DNA of 64,000 bases from positions 124,001-188,000 of the forward strand of contig CACDWF010000001.1 of NCBI GenBank assembly GCA_902556405.1, in the 5' to 3' direction. The position numbers and the translations under genes are program-made. This DNA comes from an uncultured Alphaproteobacteria bacterium (lineage in GTDB: Bacteria > Pseudomonadota > Alphaproteobacteria > Rhodobacterales > Rhodobacteraceae). This document shows, piece after piece, positions 1 through 9,642 of the stretch (the first letter of the stretch is position 1; every line of letters begins with the position of its first letter). Under the pieces are notes generated by a model. It made no database searches, was not told the DNA's origin, and was given only the letters and a program-made list of their open reading frames with translations.

Positions 1-837
1 AAAAAAAATACTAAAAAATAAAATACCAGTCCAAATTCCAATATTGTTTCCAATAAATATTTGCTTATCCTTTTCAAGAAAATTAATCCAATCTACCAGT
101 TCTCTCTGAGTGCGAACAGAATATAAAACGCCTACATGGTCGGCATTATCTATAAAGTCCACTTTTCTAATAGCATTATCATCAAGGGCTCCATAAAATC
201 TTCCCTCCTTTGGATTATCAACTCCAATATTTTGTAAAATTTCTAAGGATTTCGATCTCAATTGAGGTTCCCACTGCCCATTAAGAATGAGGACATTTTT
301 AGGTTCTTTGGCTTTTAAAGCGTCAGTATAAGCGGAAATGGCAACTGCGCTATTAAGACTAGGATTCAAAGAGGCTGACCTGATTATTATATCGGATGCC
401 ATTGAATGGCCAATTATCATTGAAAAGCTGGGGCTATGTTTTGATAAATAATGAGAGATTATCTCATTTGTTTGATTAACGAATTTCTGCGTTGCTCCCT
501 CAATAGTTGTAATATCTCCAGAGTATGGTTGAGGATGACGTCCATGCCCTAAAAAATCAAAACGAACTGTTAAATAGCCAGCCTCTGCAAGAGCTACAGC
601 GATTGGTCTCATAAAACTAGTGGATCCAGCAAATCCATGTGCTAAAAATACTATGCCTTTAGTTTTTATATTGTCCTTAAAAGTCAGAGTAACGGGGGTT
701 TTGTTGACCAACTCTCTGACACTAGTCAAATTTCTTTCAGCAAAATCGAGTTTCCAAAACGCAAACAGGGCTATTAAAATCAATAAAAGGCAAGAGACTT
801 TATAGATAGAGTTCTTAGGGCTTTTTAACAAAAACAA
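1..837 (-). CDS. alpha/beta hydrolase with N-terminal TM segment (partial; runs off window edge)
   Basis: Manual minus-strand translation: ...VFLAHGFAGSTSFMRPIAVALAEAGYLTVRFDFLGHGRH...MIIGHSMASD...; oxyanion HG and GHSMAS nucleophile-elbow motifs; not in ORF track because it is open at the window edge; start codon (TTG ~837) uncertain. Confidence 0.75.
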   Translation of the reverse strand, partial: MFLLKSPKNSIYKVSCLLLILIALFAFWKLDFAERNLTSVRELVNKTPVTLTFKDNIKTKGIVFLAHGFAGSTSFMRPIAVALAEAGYLTVRFDFLGHGRHPQPYSGDITTIEGATQKFVNQTNEIISHYLSKHSPSFSMIIGHSMASDIIIRSASLNPSLNSAVAISAYTDALKAKEPKNVLILNGQWEPQLRSKSLEILQNIGVDNPKEGRFYGALDDNAIRKVDFIDNADHVGVLYSVRTQRELVDWINFLEKDKQIFIGNNIGIWTGILFFSIFF

Positions 838-838
838 C

Positions 839-1345
839 TTAGCCTTGCACGCTGGGTTTCTCAAATGTGTATCTAAAAGTACAGCATTTCCCACCACTCA
901 TAATAGTGGTTTCTCGATTAAGTCTTGCATCTTGGTTGAATCCTTCAATCATTGCGGCATCTCTATTGCAAGACAAAACAGCGCCAAGGTCTTGTATTCC
1001 TAAAGCCTTATACATTTCGGCATATCTACACCTTGTTACATTGAAATCTAATTTTGTGTCATTCTTCTCAAGCAAGTCGATTTCCAGTGCTCCATCTTGA
1101 GTCCAGAACTTTAGTGTTTCAAGAAAAGCAGAAACATCATTGCCATATTCTTTTGCCAGAGATGAGCCTTGATTACGAGCTAGCTCCATAACTGTTTTTT
1201 CTAAAATCGGTATTATTTTTTCTTTGCCAAAGTTTTTTATTAGAGCATCTACAAAAGGTGCGATGATCCTAGCTTCTGTTTCGCGCCGTGTTAAAACTCC
1301 AATCTTTTGCGTCAGCTCATCTTTTAACTTTGTGTTGCTATCCAT
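839..1345 (-). CDS. L-2-amino-thiazoline-4-carboxylic acid hydrolase family protein
   Basis: 168 aa; RCRYAEMYKALGIQDLGAVLSCNRDAAMIEGFNQDARLNRETTIMSGGKCCTFRY resembles the ATC hydrolase family. Confidence 0.7.
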   Translation of the reverse strand: MDSNTKLKDELTQKIGVLTRRETEARIIAPFVDALIKNFGKEKIIPILEKTVMELARNQGSSLAKEYGNDVSAFLETLKFWTQDGALEIDLLEKNDTKLDFNVTRCRYAEMYKALGIQDLGAVLSCNRDAAMIEGFNQDARLNRETTIMSGGKCCTFRYTFEKPSVQG

Positions 1346-1374
1346 TTATTATCTCCAAATTAAACAGTTACTTC

Positions 1375-2151
1375 CTAAATTACTGTAATGCTCACTTTTC
1401 CACGATCAGAAAGAATATGGTTTATCTTATCCCCCACTTTTGCTTGTCTAACTTTAAAGACACTTCCCGTTATTATAATCATTCCCGGTTTTAGTTCACT
1501 TTTACGCGAGTGCAGCTCATTGATCAGCCAGCACAGATTTTCAAAAGGCTTTGCGTCAAGCACCCCAGTTGTTAATCTTGTTTCTTGGTTCCACTCACAG
1601 CTCGATTGTATGTTCTGAAAATCCTTTTCCTGCCAATTGTATATTGGCTCTCCTAAAACTAGGCCACCAGACCACGCGTTGTCACAGGCTAGAGAAAGTG
1701 GATCCAGACCATCATAATTTGCTCCTCTATCATCTACAAGCTCGATTGCTGGCATCACATTTGAAATATCTTTTATAATATTTTCTAAGGTTCTATGAAT
1801 GGTAGTGTCTATTATGCGGTCTGATAGTTCAAAAGCTAATTCAAACTCAACACTCATTCTATGATAGTTTTCTAGTACAATGGTCTTAGGACTTGTAAAA
1901 ATCTCATTCTTAAATAGACCGCCATAAACAGGGTGACTAATTTTGTGATAGTCTTGTTGTATTTTAGAAGATAGGGCAATTTTGTACCCTCCAAGTGGCC
2001 CTCGCGGTAACTTCTGCCGTAATTGATTCTGAATTTGGTAAGCTTCGTTGAAATCTTTTGGTTTCATATCTTTTTCAAGATTTATAAATCTATCTCCAGC
2101 TTTGTGCGCCTCAAAGAGAAAGGTACTTATTTTTTCGACATTTGAAATCAT
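1375..2151 (-). CDS. 2-keto-4-pentenoate hydratase / fumarylacetoacetate hydrolase-family protein
   Basis: 258 aa; GYKIALSSK...PVYGGLFKNE...VEFELAFELS...PAIELVDDR pattern of MhpD-like hydratases. Confidence 0.75.
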   Translation of the reverse strand: MISNVEKISTFLFEAHKAGDRFINLEKDMKPKDFNEAYQIQNQLRQKLPRGPLGGYKIALSSKIQQDYHKISHPVYGGLFKNEIFTSPKTIVLENYHRMSVEFELAFELSDRIIDTTIHRTLENIIKDISNVMPAIELVDDRGANYDGLDPLSLACDNAWSGGLVLGEPIYNWQEKDFQNIQSSCEWNQETRLTTGVLDAKPFENLCWLINELHSRKSELKPGMIIITGSVFKVRQAKVGDKINHILSDRGKVSITVI

Positions 2152-2197
2152 GTACTTTATGTAACACTTTTTTTTAATTTTCCAAAAGCTTTAGTAT

Positions 2198-2984
2198 TTA
2201 TTGCGTTCTTAAATTTGCCAGAGCAATCATTGCTATTGCAACCTGTTCCAATATCTTTGCTTTTGCCAAATTCATACTCTCCGAGGCAAAATCTGCGTCT
2301 CCAATATTACTTCTCGATTTGATCAGGTTTACTTTACTATTATCTAGGTTAGACATTATGAAATCCAGTCTGTTTGACAATGCTCCAGCAACACCCGTTT
2401 TTTGTTAATGTTTTGTATCGCAGCATCAATGACACACAGATAGTTATGGGCATTACTTCTAGACGTTAAATCTTAAATTAATCCCAATGAAACAGCGCTC
2501 AGAGGATAGGAATAAACTTCCAGCGTGTTACCGGATCGGGACCCAACTGAACAAAGCGCGTGTTTCCGTCAAATAGTGGTACGCCCCCGAAAAAGGTAGT
2601 GCTACCGCTGTGACTAATTTCCAGTTCGAGTTGCGATAACTCGGAGTCTAACGCCGATCTATTAGCGGCAGAATTCGTATCACTTAGAGCTTGGATAGTC
2701 AGCTCGAGCATTTTCAACAATATAGATTGCACTTCGGATAAACTTGTGTCCAAAGTATCTACTAAAGACTGTCCATTAGCGGCATTTTTCGATGCAGTAT
2801 TTATGCCGCGAATTTCTGCATTTAGTCTTACTAATTAGTGAATTCCGGCCGGATCATCAGATGCCTTGTTAATTCTTTTTCCAGTGGACAAACGTTCCAT
2901 AGCTTTATTCATCAATCATGATGAACGGCTCAAAGCAATCAATGCAAATCCAATTCCACTGTCATTAGTTTAAGTTAACGACAT
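2198..2984 (-). pseudogene. decayed flagellin gene
   Basis: Minus strand: MSLT* ... MNKAMERLSTGKRINKASDDPAGIH*LVRLNAEIRGINTASKNAANGQSLVDTLDTSLSEVQSILLKMLELTIQALSDTNSAANRSALDSELSQLELEI..GSTTFFGGVPLFDGNTRFVQLG ... frameshift ... SNRLDFIMSNLDNSKVNLIKSRSNIGDADFASESMNLAKAKILEQVAIAMIALAN; flagellin N- and C-terminal domains broken by several stops and at least one frameshift. Confidence 0.9.
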
Positions 2985-3101
2985 ACCAAACCTATTATCC
3001 CAACACTTTATACAACAAAAATTACTAAGTTTATATTTATATATTTTGTTATGATTCATAATATGGACTAAGCTTGCTCTTAAAAAAAGGAGGAAAAATT
3101 A

Positions 3102-3734
3102 ATGAAACTTTACCAATTTGATCTGGCTCCAGCCTCTAAGAGAGTTACTTTCTTCCTCAAGGAAACAGGAATTGAGGTGCCAATAGTGCAACTTAATGTT
3201 AGAGATGGATATCAATTTGAAGAGCCTTTCAATTCACTTAATCCATTTCATTGTATTCCCTTTTTAGAATTAGCCGATGGGACTGCAATTTCCGAAAGTG
3301 TGGCAATCTGTAGATTTTTAGAAGAGACTAATAACGCTTCAAAAAAATTATTTGGAAAGGCTTCTAAAGAAAGAGCAATCATTGAAATGTGGAATAGACG
3401 ACTAGAAATTGATGGGTATATTCCGCTTATCAATGGCATCAGAAATAAATTTGAGAGATACGAGGGAAAGGTTTTACCCGGAACGCGTAACAAATTACCA
3501 CAAGTCCCTGCAATAGCAAGAAGAGGGATAGAGTCGTGCAGAATATTGTTCAAGAGACTGAACGCTCATTTACATACAACTTCATATGTAGCTGGTGAAG
3601 AGTTAAGCATCGCTGACATTACGGGCTACGGGGTAGTACAGCTAGCGATTGCTATTGAAATGAATTTTGACGAATTTGAAGAAGTCAAAGCATGGCATGA
3701 AAAACTGGATAGAAGGTTTGAGTCAAATGAATAA
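3102..3734 (+). CDS. glutathione S-transferase family protein
   Basis: 210 aa; thioredoxin-like N-terminus with ...NPFHCIPFLELADGTAISESVAICRFLEE; RBS-like aaaggagg upstream. Confidence 0.85.
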   Translation: MKLYQFDLAPASKRVTFFLKETGIEVPIVQLNVRDGYQFEEPFNSLNPFHCIPFLELADGTAISESVAICRFLEETNNASKKLFGKASKERAIIEMWNRRLEIDGYIPLINGIRNKFERYEGKVLPGTRNKLPQVPAIARRGIESCRILFKRLNAHLHTTSYVAGEELSIADITGYGVVQLAIAIEMNFDEFEEVKAWHEKLDRRFESNE

Positions 3735-4437
3735 AAAATTATGTATTATAACAGGAGTTGGACCGGAAACCGGTACAGGTGCTGAAATTGCGCGCTACTT
3801 TTCGGAGAATGGCTATCACGTTGCCATGATTGCTCGAACTAAAGAAAATCTCAAATATTTAGAAGGAAAGTATGATAATACCTCTGCCTATCCGTGCGAT
3901 GTGGGAAAAATAGAGGATTTTAAAAAAACAATAAATAAAATACAAACTGACCTTGGTCCGGCTGACGTCGTTATACATAATGCCCCTCTGGGAACGCGAG
4001 GACCCATCCTTGATTTGAGCTATGAAGATTTGGAAAAAAATTTTAGAGTTAACACAACCGCTTTACTTATTTTATCACAAGCGACACTTCCAGAGATGTT
4101 AAAACGAAAGAGCGGCACGATTATTGTTACTGGCAACACAGCTGCGGAAAGAGGAAAAGATGGATGGGGATTTTTTGCTGCTTCTAAATCAGCTCAGAAG
4201 ATACTAGCAGAGTCTATGGCTAGGGAATTTGGACCAAAGGGAATACACGTAGCGTATATCATAATAGATGCCTTAATTGATACACCAAGGACACGACCGC
4301 GTCTTGCCCCAGATAAGCCAGATAAATTTTTTGCTTTCCCAAAAAATATAGCAAAAGAGATCTTCAATGTTGTGAAGCAGGACAAATCTACATGGTCCTT
4401 CAGAGTCGAACTACGCCCCTATGGAGAGTACTGGTAG
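3727..4437 (+). CDS. SDR family NAD(P)-dependent oxidoreductase
   Basis: MNKKLCIITGVGPETGTGAEIARYFSENGY; start ATG at 3727 overlaps the GST stop; the upstream start in the ORF track (3667) would lie inside GST. Confidence 0.8.
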   Translation: MNKKLCIITGVGPETGTGAEIARYFSENGYHVAMIARTKENLKYLEGKYDNTSAYPCDVGKIEDFKKTINKIQTDLGPADVVIHNAPLGTRGPILDLSYEDLEKNFRVNTTALLILSQATLPEMLKRKSGTIIVTGNTAAERGKDGWGFFAASKSAQKILAESMAREFGPKGIHVAYIIIDALIDTPRTRPRLAPDKPDKFFAFPKNIAKEIFNVVKQDKSTWSFRVELRPYGEYW

Positions 4438-4447
4438 TCTCTCCATA
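4420..4447 (+). terminator. inverted repeat overlapping the SDR stop codon (possible 3' hairpin)
   Basis: TATGGAGAG-tactggtagt-CTCTCCATA, 9-bp perfect stem, 10-nt loop, between convergent genes; no clear T-tract. Confidence 0.4.
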
Positions 4448-4464
4448 AGTAAAAAGAATAACAG

Positions 4465-4734
4465 TTAATTATAACCTACGAGGTCAAGAGCTTTTTTGCA
4501 CTTTGCAGTTTCGTAAGTTGATAGGCCCAAATTGACCTCATAATGACACTGAACTGTAAGCTCATCTACCTTTAGCAAGGTTTCTGTATCAAGAGAAGCG
4601 GTTTGAATTCCACTGCTTATTTTTTCAGAAAACCATACTGACTTTGGGTCACACGAATGGGTCCAAAGCCCCTCAGCAAAAGATGTTGTGCTAAAACAAA
4701 AAAGCATTATGGCGACGAATAGATTTAGTTTCAT
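4465..4734 (-). CDS. small secreted hypothetical protein
   Basis: 89 aa with signal peptide-like MKLNLFVAIMLFCFSTTSFAEG; three Cys in mature part. Confidence 0.6.
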   Translation of the reverse strand: MKLNLFVAIMLFCFSTTSFAEGLWTHSCDPKSVWFSEKISSGIQTASLDTETLLKVDELTVQCHYEVNLGLSTYETAKCKKALDLVGYN

Positions 4735-4812
4735 ATCTATACTCCTTTTATCTTATCGTAACTAGTCATACCAAAAAAATTATACTTTGGAAAGGTATTA
4801 TTATTGAACTTT

Positions 4813-5517
4813 TTATTTAAGAAGGTTTAAGAAAATATTCTTATCAAATTCCCAGCCAATTATTACTTTTCTCTCAGGTAAACTATCAAAAATATGTATC
4901 ATTTTTTTAAAGTGTTTTTTATGAAATTTTACTGTCATTTTAGGAGAATTACGTGTGTTGAAATCACTAATTAATACTTTCACTGCTTTAAAAAACATTC
5001 TTTTGTATTTTATGTTATTAACCTTAGTAACAAAAAATATGCCGAGGGAGAGCATAACAAAAAATTGCTCCATATAACCGAAACCGCGGATATTTTTACC
5101 CGAAAAATAATTAGTGGACATAATTTTTGTATCTTTCAAAGTTAAATTGCCTTGATTTAAATTTTTAAGAAATTTTACTTTCTCAAACGTTTCACGAGTT
5201 GTGGATTTATCTCTATAAAGAGGGACTAAAACTGAGTTTAGAAAACTCATCTTGTTGTTTAGTTGAAACTCAATAGGTTCCCCTAGCTTTACATACAATA
5301 AGATCATGTCCACATTTGTGCTCACCAACCAAGACTTCTTGCCACTTATTAACAATATATTTTTCTTGTTATCAAAAGTAGTTTTAATCGGAGCAGCGGA
5401 GATTTCTCTGACTGCTAGAGAAATAGTTGCTCTTGTTTTTTGTTTGAAATGATATCTAATTGCGCATTGATAAGCAGAGAAAAAAATCCACGAAAGATTA
5501 TTTGAAACAGATGCCAC
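4813..5517 (-). CDS. divergent acyl-CoA dehydrogenase-like protein, probably 5'-truncated or pseudogenised
   Basis: 234 aa from GTG; AVREISAAPIKTTFDNKKNILLISGKKSWLVSTNVDMILLYVKLGEP resembles the ACAD middle beta-domain; same frame stays open upstream to an in-frame TAA (see findings). Confidence 0.45.
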   Translation of the reverse strand: MASVSNNLSWIFFSAYQCAIRYHFKQKTRATISLAVREISAAPIKTTFDNKKNILLISGKKSWLVSTNVDMILLYVKLGEPIEFQLNNKMSFLNSVLVPLYRDKSTTRETFEKVKFLKNLNQGNLTLKDTKIMSTNYFSGKNIRGFGYMEQFFVMLSLGIFFVTKVNNIKYKRMFFKAVKVLISDFNTRNSPKMTVKFHKKHFKKMIHIFDSLPERKVIIGWEFDKNIFLNLLK

Positions 5518-5783
5518 TGTAATTAGAGTCCTAATATAATCTATTTTTGAAAGATTTTGTTGCTTCCAGAAATGGAAAAAATGCTCTTCTTTTTCTAGCT
5601 TGGAAGAGAGAGATTTTTGTTCAAACAGCTGATTAATATGAGGTATTTGTAAATAATGAGTGATTTAATAAGTCCTAACAAAAATTTTATATTGCATCGA
5701 AATCAAGAAAACAGGCTTTACATATTAATTTAAAGTCCATATTAAGTGGTACAAATTTTTTTTAAACCATTAATGAGGCGGTC

Positions 5784-7382
5784 GTGATAAAAACAGCAAT
5801 TTCAATATTAGCTGAGAGTTATCAAAATAATACTCTAAACAACCAGCTCTCCATATCACTTTTACGAGTTGAGATCCTAGCAGGGCTAACGGTAGCTATA
5901 GCACTAGTCCCTGAAGCGGTCGCTTTCGCTTTCGTAGCCGGAGTAGAGCCTCTTGTTGGATTATATGCCGCCTTTATCGTTGGTTTGGTTACAGCTCTTT
6001 TTGGTGGAAGGCCAGGGATGATCTCGGGCGCAACAGGTGCATTGGCTGTTGTTATGATTTCCCTTGTATCGGAGCACGGTGTTCAATACCTATTCGCGAC
6101 TGTTATCCTCATGGGTATACTTCAGATACTTGCTGGAGTTTTTAAGTTAGGGAAATTTATTAGGATGGTTCCTCAACCAGTAATGTTGGGTTTTGTTAAT
6201 GGCCTGGCAATAGTAATAGGTCTTGCCCAGATAAGACAATTTCAATATGAAACAGCAGAAGGCAATTTGGAATGGATGAGTGGTATGTTATTAAGCACGT
6301 CAGTCCTAATCGTCTGTATTACAATGGTTTTAATTTGGCTCACACCAAAAATAACACGACTCTTGCCTGGACCTTTAGCAGCAATTATTATTGTCAGCCT
6401 CGTTGTTATTTACTTTGACATTCCTGTTCCCTCGGTTGGAGATCTCGCTCCAGTGGCTGGTGGGTTACCACTTTTTTCTATTCCGACAGTTCCTATCAAT
6501 TTAGAAACTTTATATATCATTTTCCCTTACGCGATAGTCTTGTCTGCTATCGGATTAATTGAAAGTCTTTTGACACTCAACCTTGTTGGGGAGATCACGA
6601 ATAAAAGAGGTGGAACAAGACAAGAGTGCATGGCTCAAGGTGCTGCAAATACCATTACGGGCTTTTTTGGTGGTATGGGCGGATGTGCGATGATTGGTCA
6701 ATCTATGATAAATGTCAAATCAGGCGGAAGAACTAGAATTGCTGCAACGGCAGCCTCCCTTTTTCTACTTTTTTTTATTTTGTATGGAAGCGCTCTGATT
6801 GAGGCAATACCGATAGCCGCTTTAGTAGGCGTTATGTTCATGGTGGTCATTGGTACTTTTGCTTGGAGTTCTATAAGCCTAATCACAAAAATCCCAAAAT
6901 CCGATGCGCTTGTTATCATCTTGGTAACCGTTGTCACAGTTCTCGAAGACTTAGCTGTTGCTGTTTTAGTAGGTGTTATAGTTTCTGCTTTAGTTTTTGC
7001 ATGGAACTCCGCTATAAGGATACGAGCTGTTGAGCGCCCTTCGATAAGAACAAAGGGAGCTAAAGTTTATGATATTGAGGGACCTCTTTTTTTTGGATCG
7101 GTCGAAAGTTTTGTTGAAATTTTCAAACCGGATGATGACCCGAAAACAGTTATTCTAGATTTTGCTAAGTCAAAGGTAGTTGATCAATCGGCGTTGAAAG
7201 CCATTGAGGATATTGCTGAGAAATATCAAAGTTCTGGAAGAGAGGTTAAATTGCGTCACTTAAGCCGTGATTGCCACGATCTCTTGACAAAAACAGGCCA
7301 GCTGATGATTGACAGTGATGACGACCCAACTTACCAGATAGCTGTTGATTATAATGTAAAAACAGGCGTCCTAGCTAAATAA
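5784..7382 (+). CDS. SulP-family inorganic anion transporter with C-terminal STAS domain
   Basis: 532 aa; multi-TM, ...LVPEAVAFAFVAGVEPLVGLYAAFIVGLVTALFGGRPGMISGATGA...; C-terminal STAS-like region; GTG start. Confidence 0.9.
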   Translation: MIKTAISILAESYQNNTLNNQLSISLLRVEILAGLTVAIALVPEAVAFAFVAGVEPLVGLYAAFIVGLVTALFGGRPGMISGATGALAVVMISLVSEHGVQYLFATVILMGILQILAGVFKLGKFIRMVPQPVMLGFVNGLAIVIGLAQIRQFQYETAEGNLEWMSGMLLSTSVLIVCITMVLIWLTPKITRLLPGPLAAIIIVSLVVIYFDIPVPSVGDLAPVAGGLPLFSIPTVPINLETLYIIFPYAIVLSAIGLIESLLTLNLVGEITNKRGGTRQECMAQGAANTITGFFGGMGGCAMIGQSMINVKSGGRTRIAATAASLFLLFFILYGSALIEAIPIAALVGVMFMVVIGTFAWSSISLITKIPKSDALVIILVTVVTVLEDLAVAVLVGVIVSALVFAWNSAIRIRAVERPSIRTKGAKVYDIEGPLFFGSVESFVEIFKPDDDPKTVILDFAKSKVVDQSALKAIEDIAEKYQSSGREVKLRHLSRDCHDLLTKTGQLMIDSDDDPTYQIAVDYNVKTGVLAK

Positions 7383-7395
7383 TTTATTTTGTAAA

Positions 7396-8562
7396 TCAAT
7401 TGGTGGGCAATTGCCTTTCTACTAGCCTAGCTAAAACTGACGCACCCACCGGAATTATATCTGGATCTAGTGTAAACTTAGGGCTATGCAGTGGTTGAGT
7501 GCCACTGTGGCCTATCCTACAGTATGCTCCTCTAACATGTTTTAACATATCCGCAAAGTCTTCAGAGCCAGTAGCAGGCTGTGCAGTTCTTATAATATTC
7601 TCTTTTCCAACAATTTCTTCCGCGGCATTCATATAACAATCACTAAGTTGATTATCATTATGTAGAACATCAAAAGTATTTCGAAGATCAGGAATAATTT
7701 CAACATTATAGGTTGCTTCAAGCCCTCTGCATATCGCTTTTACACGCTCTTCAACTACAGCATAAACTTCGTTAGAAAAATATCGTATCGTTCCACAGAG
7801 GGTAGCTACCTCAGGAATTACATTGTACGCAGAGCCAGAATGGATCTGAGTTATTGATAAGACAACGCTTTCTAAAGGTGGCGTGTTTCTTGAAACTATA
7901 GCCTGCATTTGATCAATCATGTTTGCGCAAATAATAATCGGATCTATAGACTGATGAGGCATAGCAGCATGACTTCCTTTTGCATTTATTGTGATATCAA
8001 AAAAAGAAGCACCAGCCATGGCTTTGCCTTTGCATATTGAAATCTCGCTATGTCTACCATTCGGAGAATTATGTATTCCATAAATTTCAGAGCATGGAAA
8101 TTTTTCAAATAAACCCTCTCGTAGCATAAGTCGCGCTCCCCCTAGACCTTCCTCAGCTGGTTGAAAAATTAAGATAGCCTTACCTTTAAAATTGCGGGTT
8201 TCACATAGATGCTTTGCTGCCCCCAGCAACATTGTAGTATGTCCATCGTGCCCACAAGCATGCATTTTGCCTGGGTTTTTTGATGCATAATCAAGATTAG
8301 TAGTTTCCTCAATTGGGAGCGCATCCATGTCTGCTCTTAACCCAATTTGACTAGCACCTTTTTGCTTGCCATTTATTACAGCTACTACTCCTGTTTTACC
8401 AATATTTGTATGTATCTCATCCACTCCAAAATCTTGAAGCCTTTTTTTTACTATTTCAGATGTTCTTACCTCTTCAAACCCTAATTCGGGATGCTGGTGA
8501 AGATCTTTAAAGATTTTTTTTAGTTCATTGGATATTTTGTCTATTTCTGGTAAAATATTCAT
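7396..8562 (-). CDS. M20 family amidohydrolase (hippurate/N-acyl-amino-acid hydrolase type)
   Basis: 388 aa; HQHPELGFEE, GLRADMDALPIEE, HACGHDGHTTMLLGAA, FQPAEEGLGGA, GSEDFADM. Confidence 0.93.
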   Translation of the reverse strand: MNILPEIDKISNELKKIFKDLHQHPELGFEEVRTSEIVKKRLQDFGVDEIHTNIGKTGVVAVINGKQKGASQIGLRADMDALPIEETTNLDYASKNPGKMHACGHDGHTTMLLGAAKHLCETRNFKGKAILIFQPAEEGLGGARLMLREGLFEKFPCSEIYGIHNSPNGRHSEISICKGKAMAGASFFDITINAKGSHAAMPHQSIDPIIICANMIDQMQAIVSRNTPPLESVVLSITQIHSGSAYNVIPEVATLCGTIRYFSNEVYAVVEERVKAICRGLEATYNVEIIPDLRNTFDVLHNDNQLSDCYMNAAEEIVGKENIIRTAQPATGSEDFADMLKHVRGAYCRIGHSGTQPLHSPKFTLDPDIIPVGASVLARLVERQLPTN

Positions 8563-8658
8563 ATGTTAATCCCTGCTTAAATAAATTGCGATAATTAGCA
8601 TGCAAAGAATATGAGCTTAAATTATTTATAAATTTTAACAAGCTAATTGGAGAAAAAA

Positions 8659-9633
8659 TTGTCAAAGGCAATCATCGTAAGTGCATATGGTTCCTCTGAA
8701 GTCTTGTCTTACCAGGATAAGGACATTAGTGAACCTTCTGCTAATGAAATTAGAATTAGAAATACGGCTATAGGTGTAAACTATCATGATGTATATGTAC
8801 GATCGGGACTTTACAAAACACTGACTTTACCCGGCATTCCAGGGTGCGAAGCTAGTGGTATAGTCGAAAAGATTGGCGATAATGTCGAAGGTTTCGGGGT
8901 TGGAGAAAGAGTAACGTTTTGCACAAGAGAATATGGGGCTTACGCAACCCACATTAATATATCGCATGATAAAGTAATTAAAATTCCTGATTTTTTAAGT
9001 GATGAATTAGTGGCAACAAATTTCCTGAGAGCGATGACAGTAGAAATGCTTATTAATCGAATAACATTAGTTGATTCATCAAAGACAATTTTGGTAACAG
9101 CTGCATCTGGGGGTGTTGGTCGCCTACTTTGCCAATGGGCAACTTCGATGGGCGTTAAGGTAATAGGCAGCGTGGGATCACAAGAGAAAATTGAGGAAAC
9201 GAAATTAAATGGGTGTATTGAAACTTTCATTTCAAATGACAAAAACTTTAGTAACAAAGTATTAGACGTTACTAATGGAAAAGGTGTCGATATCGTTTTC
9301 GATTCTGTCGGGAATGAGACCTTCCAGTCTTCTTTATCATCACTAGCGCATTGTGGATATTTGATTAATTTTGGTCAATCATCAGGTCCCGTCCAGCCTG
9401 TATTAATGAGTACATTAGCTGAGAAATCACTATCTATTTCTCGTCCTATACTTTTCCATTATTTTGGAAATCGCAAAAACTACGAAAATATGGCAGCTGC
9501 TGTATTTAAAGCTTTTGAAGATGAAATAATTAAGGTTGCGGAATTTTTGCCATTTGATTTGAAAGATGCATCCATTGCGCATGACACACTTGAGTCTAGA
9601 AAGGGCGGGGGAAGTATATATTTAGTCCCTTGA
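8659..9633 (+). CDS. zinc-type alcohol dehydrogenase / quinone oxidoreductase family
   Basis: MDR family: NYHDVYVRSGLY..LPGIPGCEASGIVEKIG, VTAASGGVGRLLCQWA; ORF extends to 8647, start assigned to TTG 8659. Confidence 0.88.
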   Translation: MSKAIIVSAYGSSEVLSYQDKDISEPSANEIRIRNTAIGVNYHDVYVRSGLYKTLTLPGIPGCEASGIVEKIGDNVEGFGVGERVTFCTREYGAYATHINISHDKVIKIPDFLSDELVATNFLRAMTVEMLINRITLVDSSKTILVTAASGGVGRLLCQWATSMGVKVIGSVGSQEKIEETKLNGCIETFISNDKNFSNKVLDVTNGKGVDIVFDSVGNETFQSSLSSLAHCGYLINFGQSSGPVQPVLMSTLAEKSLSISRPILFHYFGNRKNYENMAAAVFKAFEDEIIKVAEFLPFDLKDASIAHDTLESRKGGGSIYLVP

Positions 9634-9642
9634 TGCAATAAA

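Noticed and set aside
867-1778. Plus-strand ORFs 867..1100, 1288..1494, 1388..1618, 1551..1778
   Set aside because: Antisense to the ATC-hydrolase and FAH-family genes
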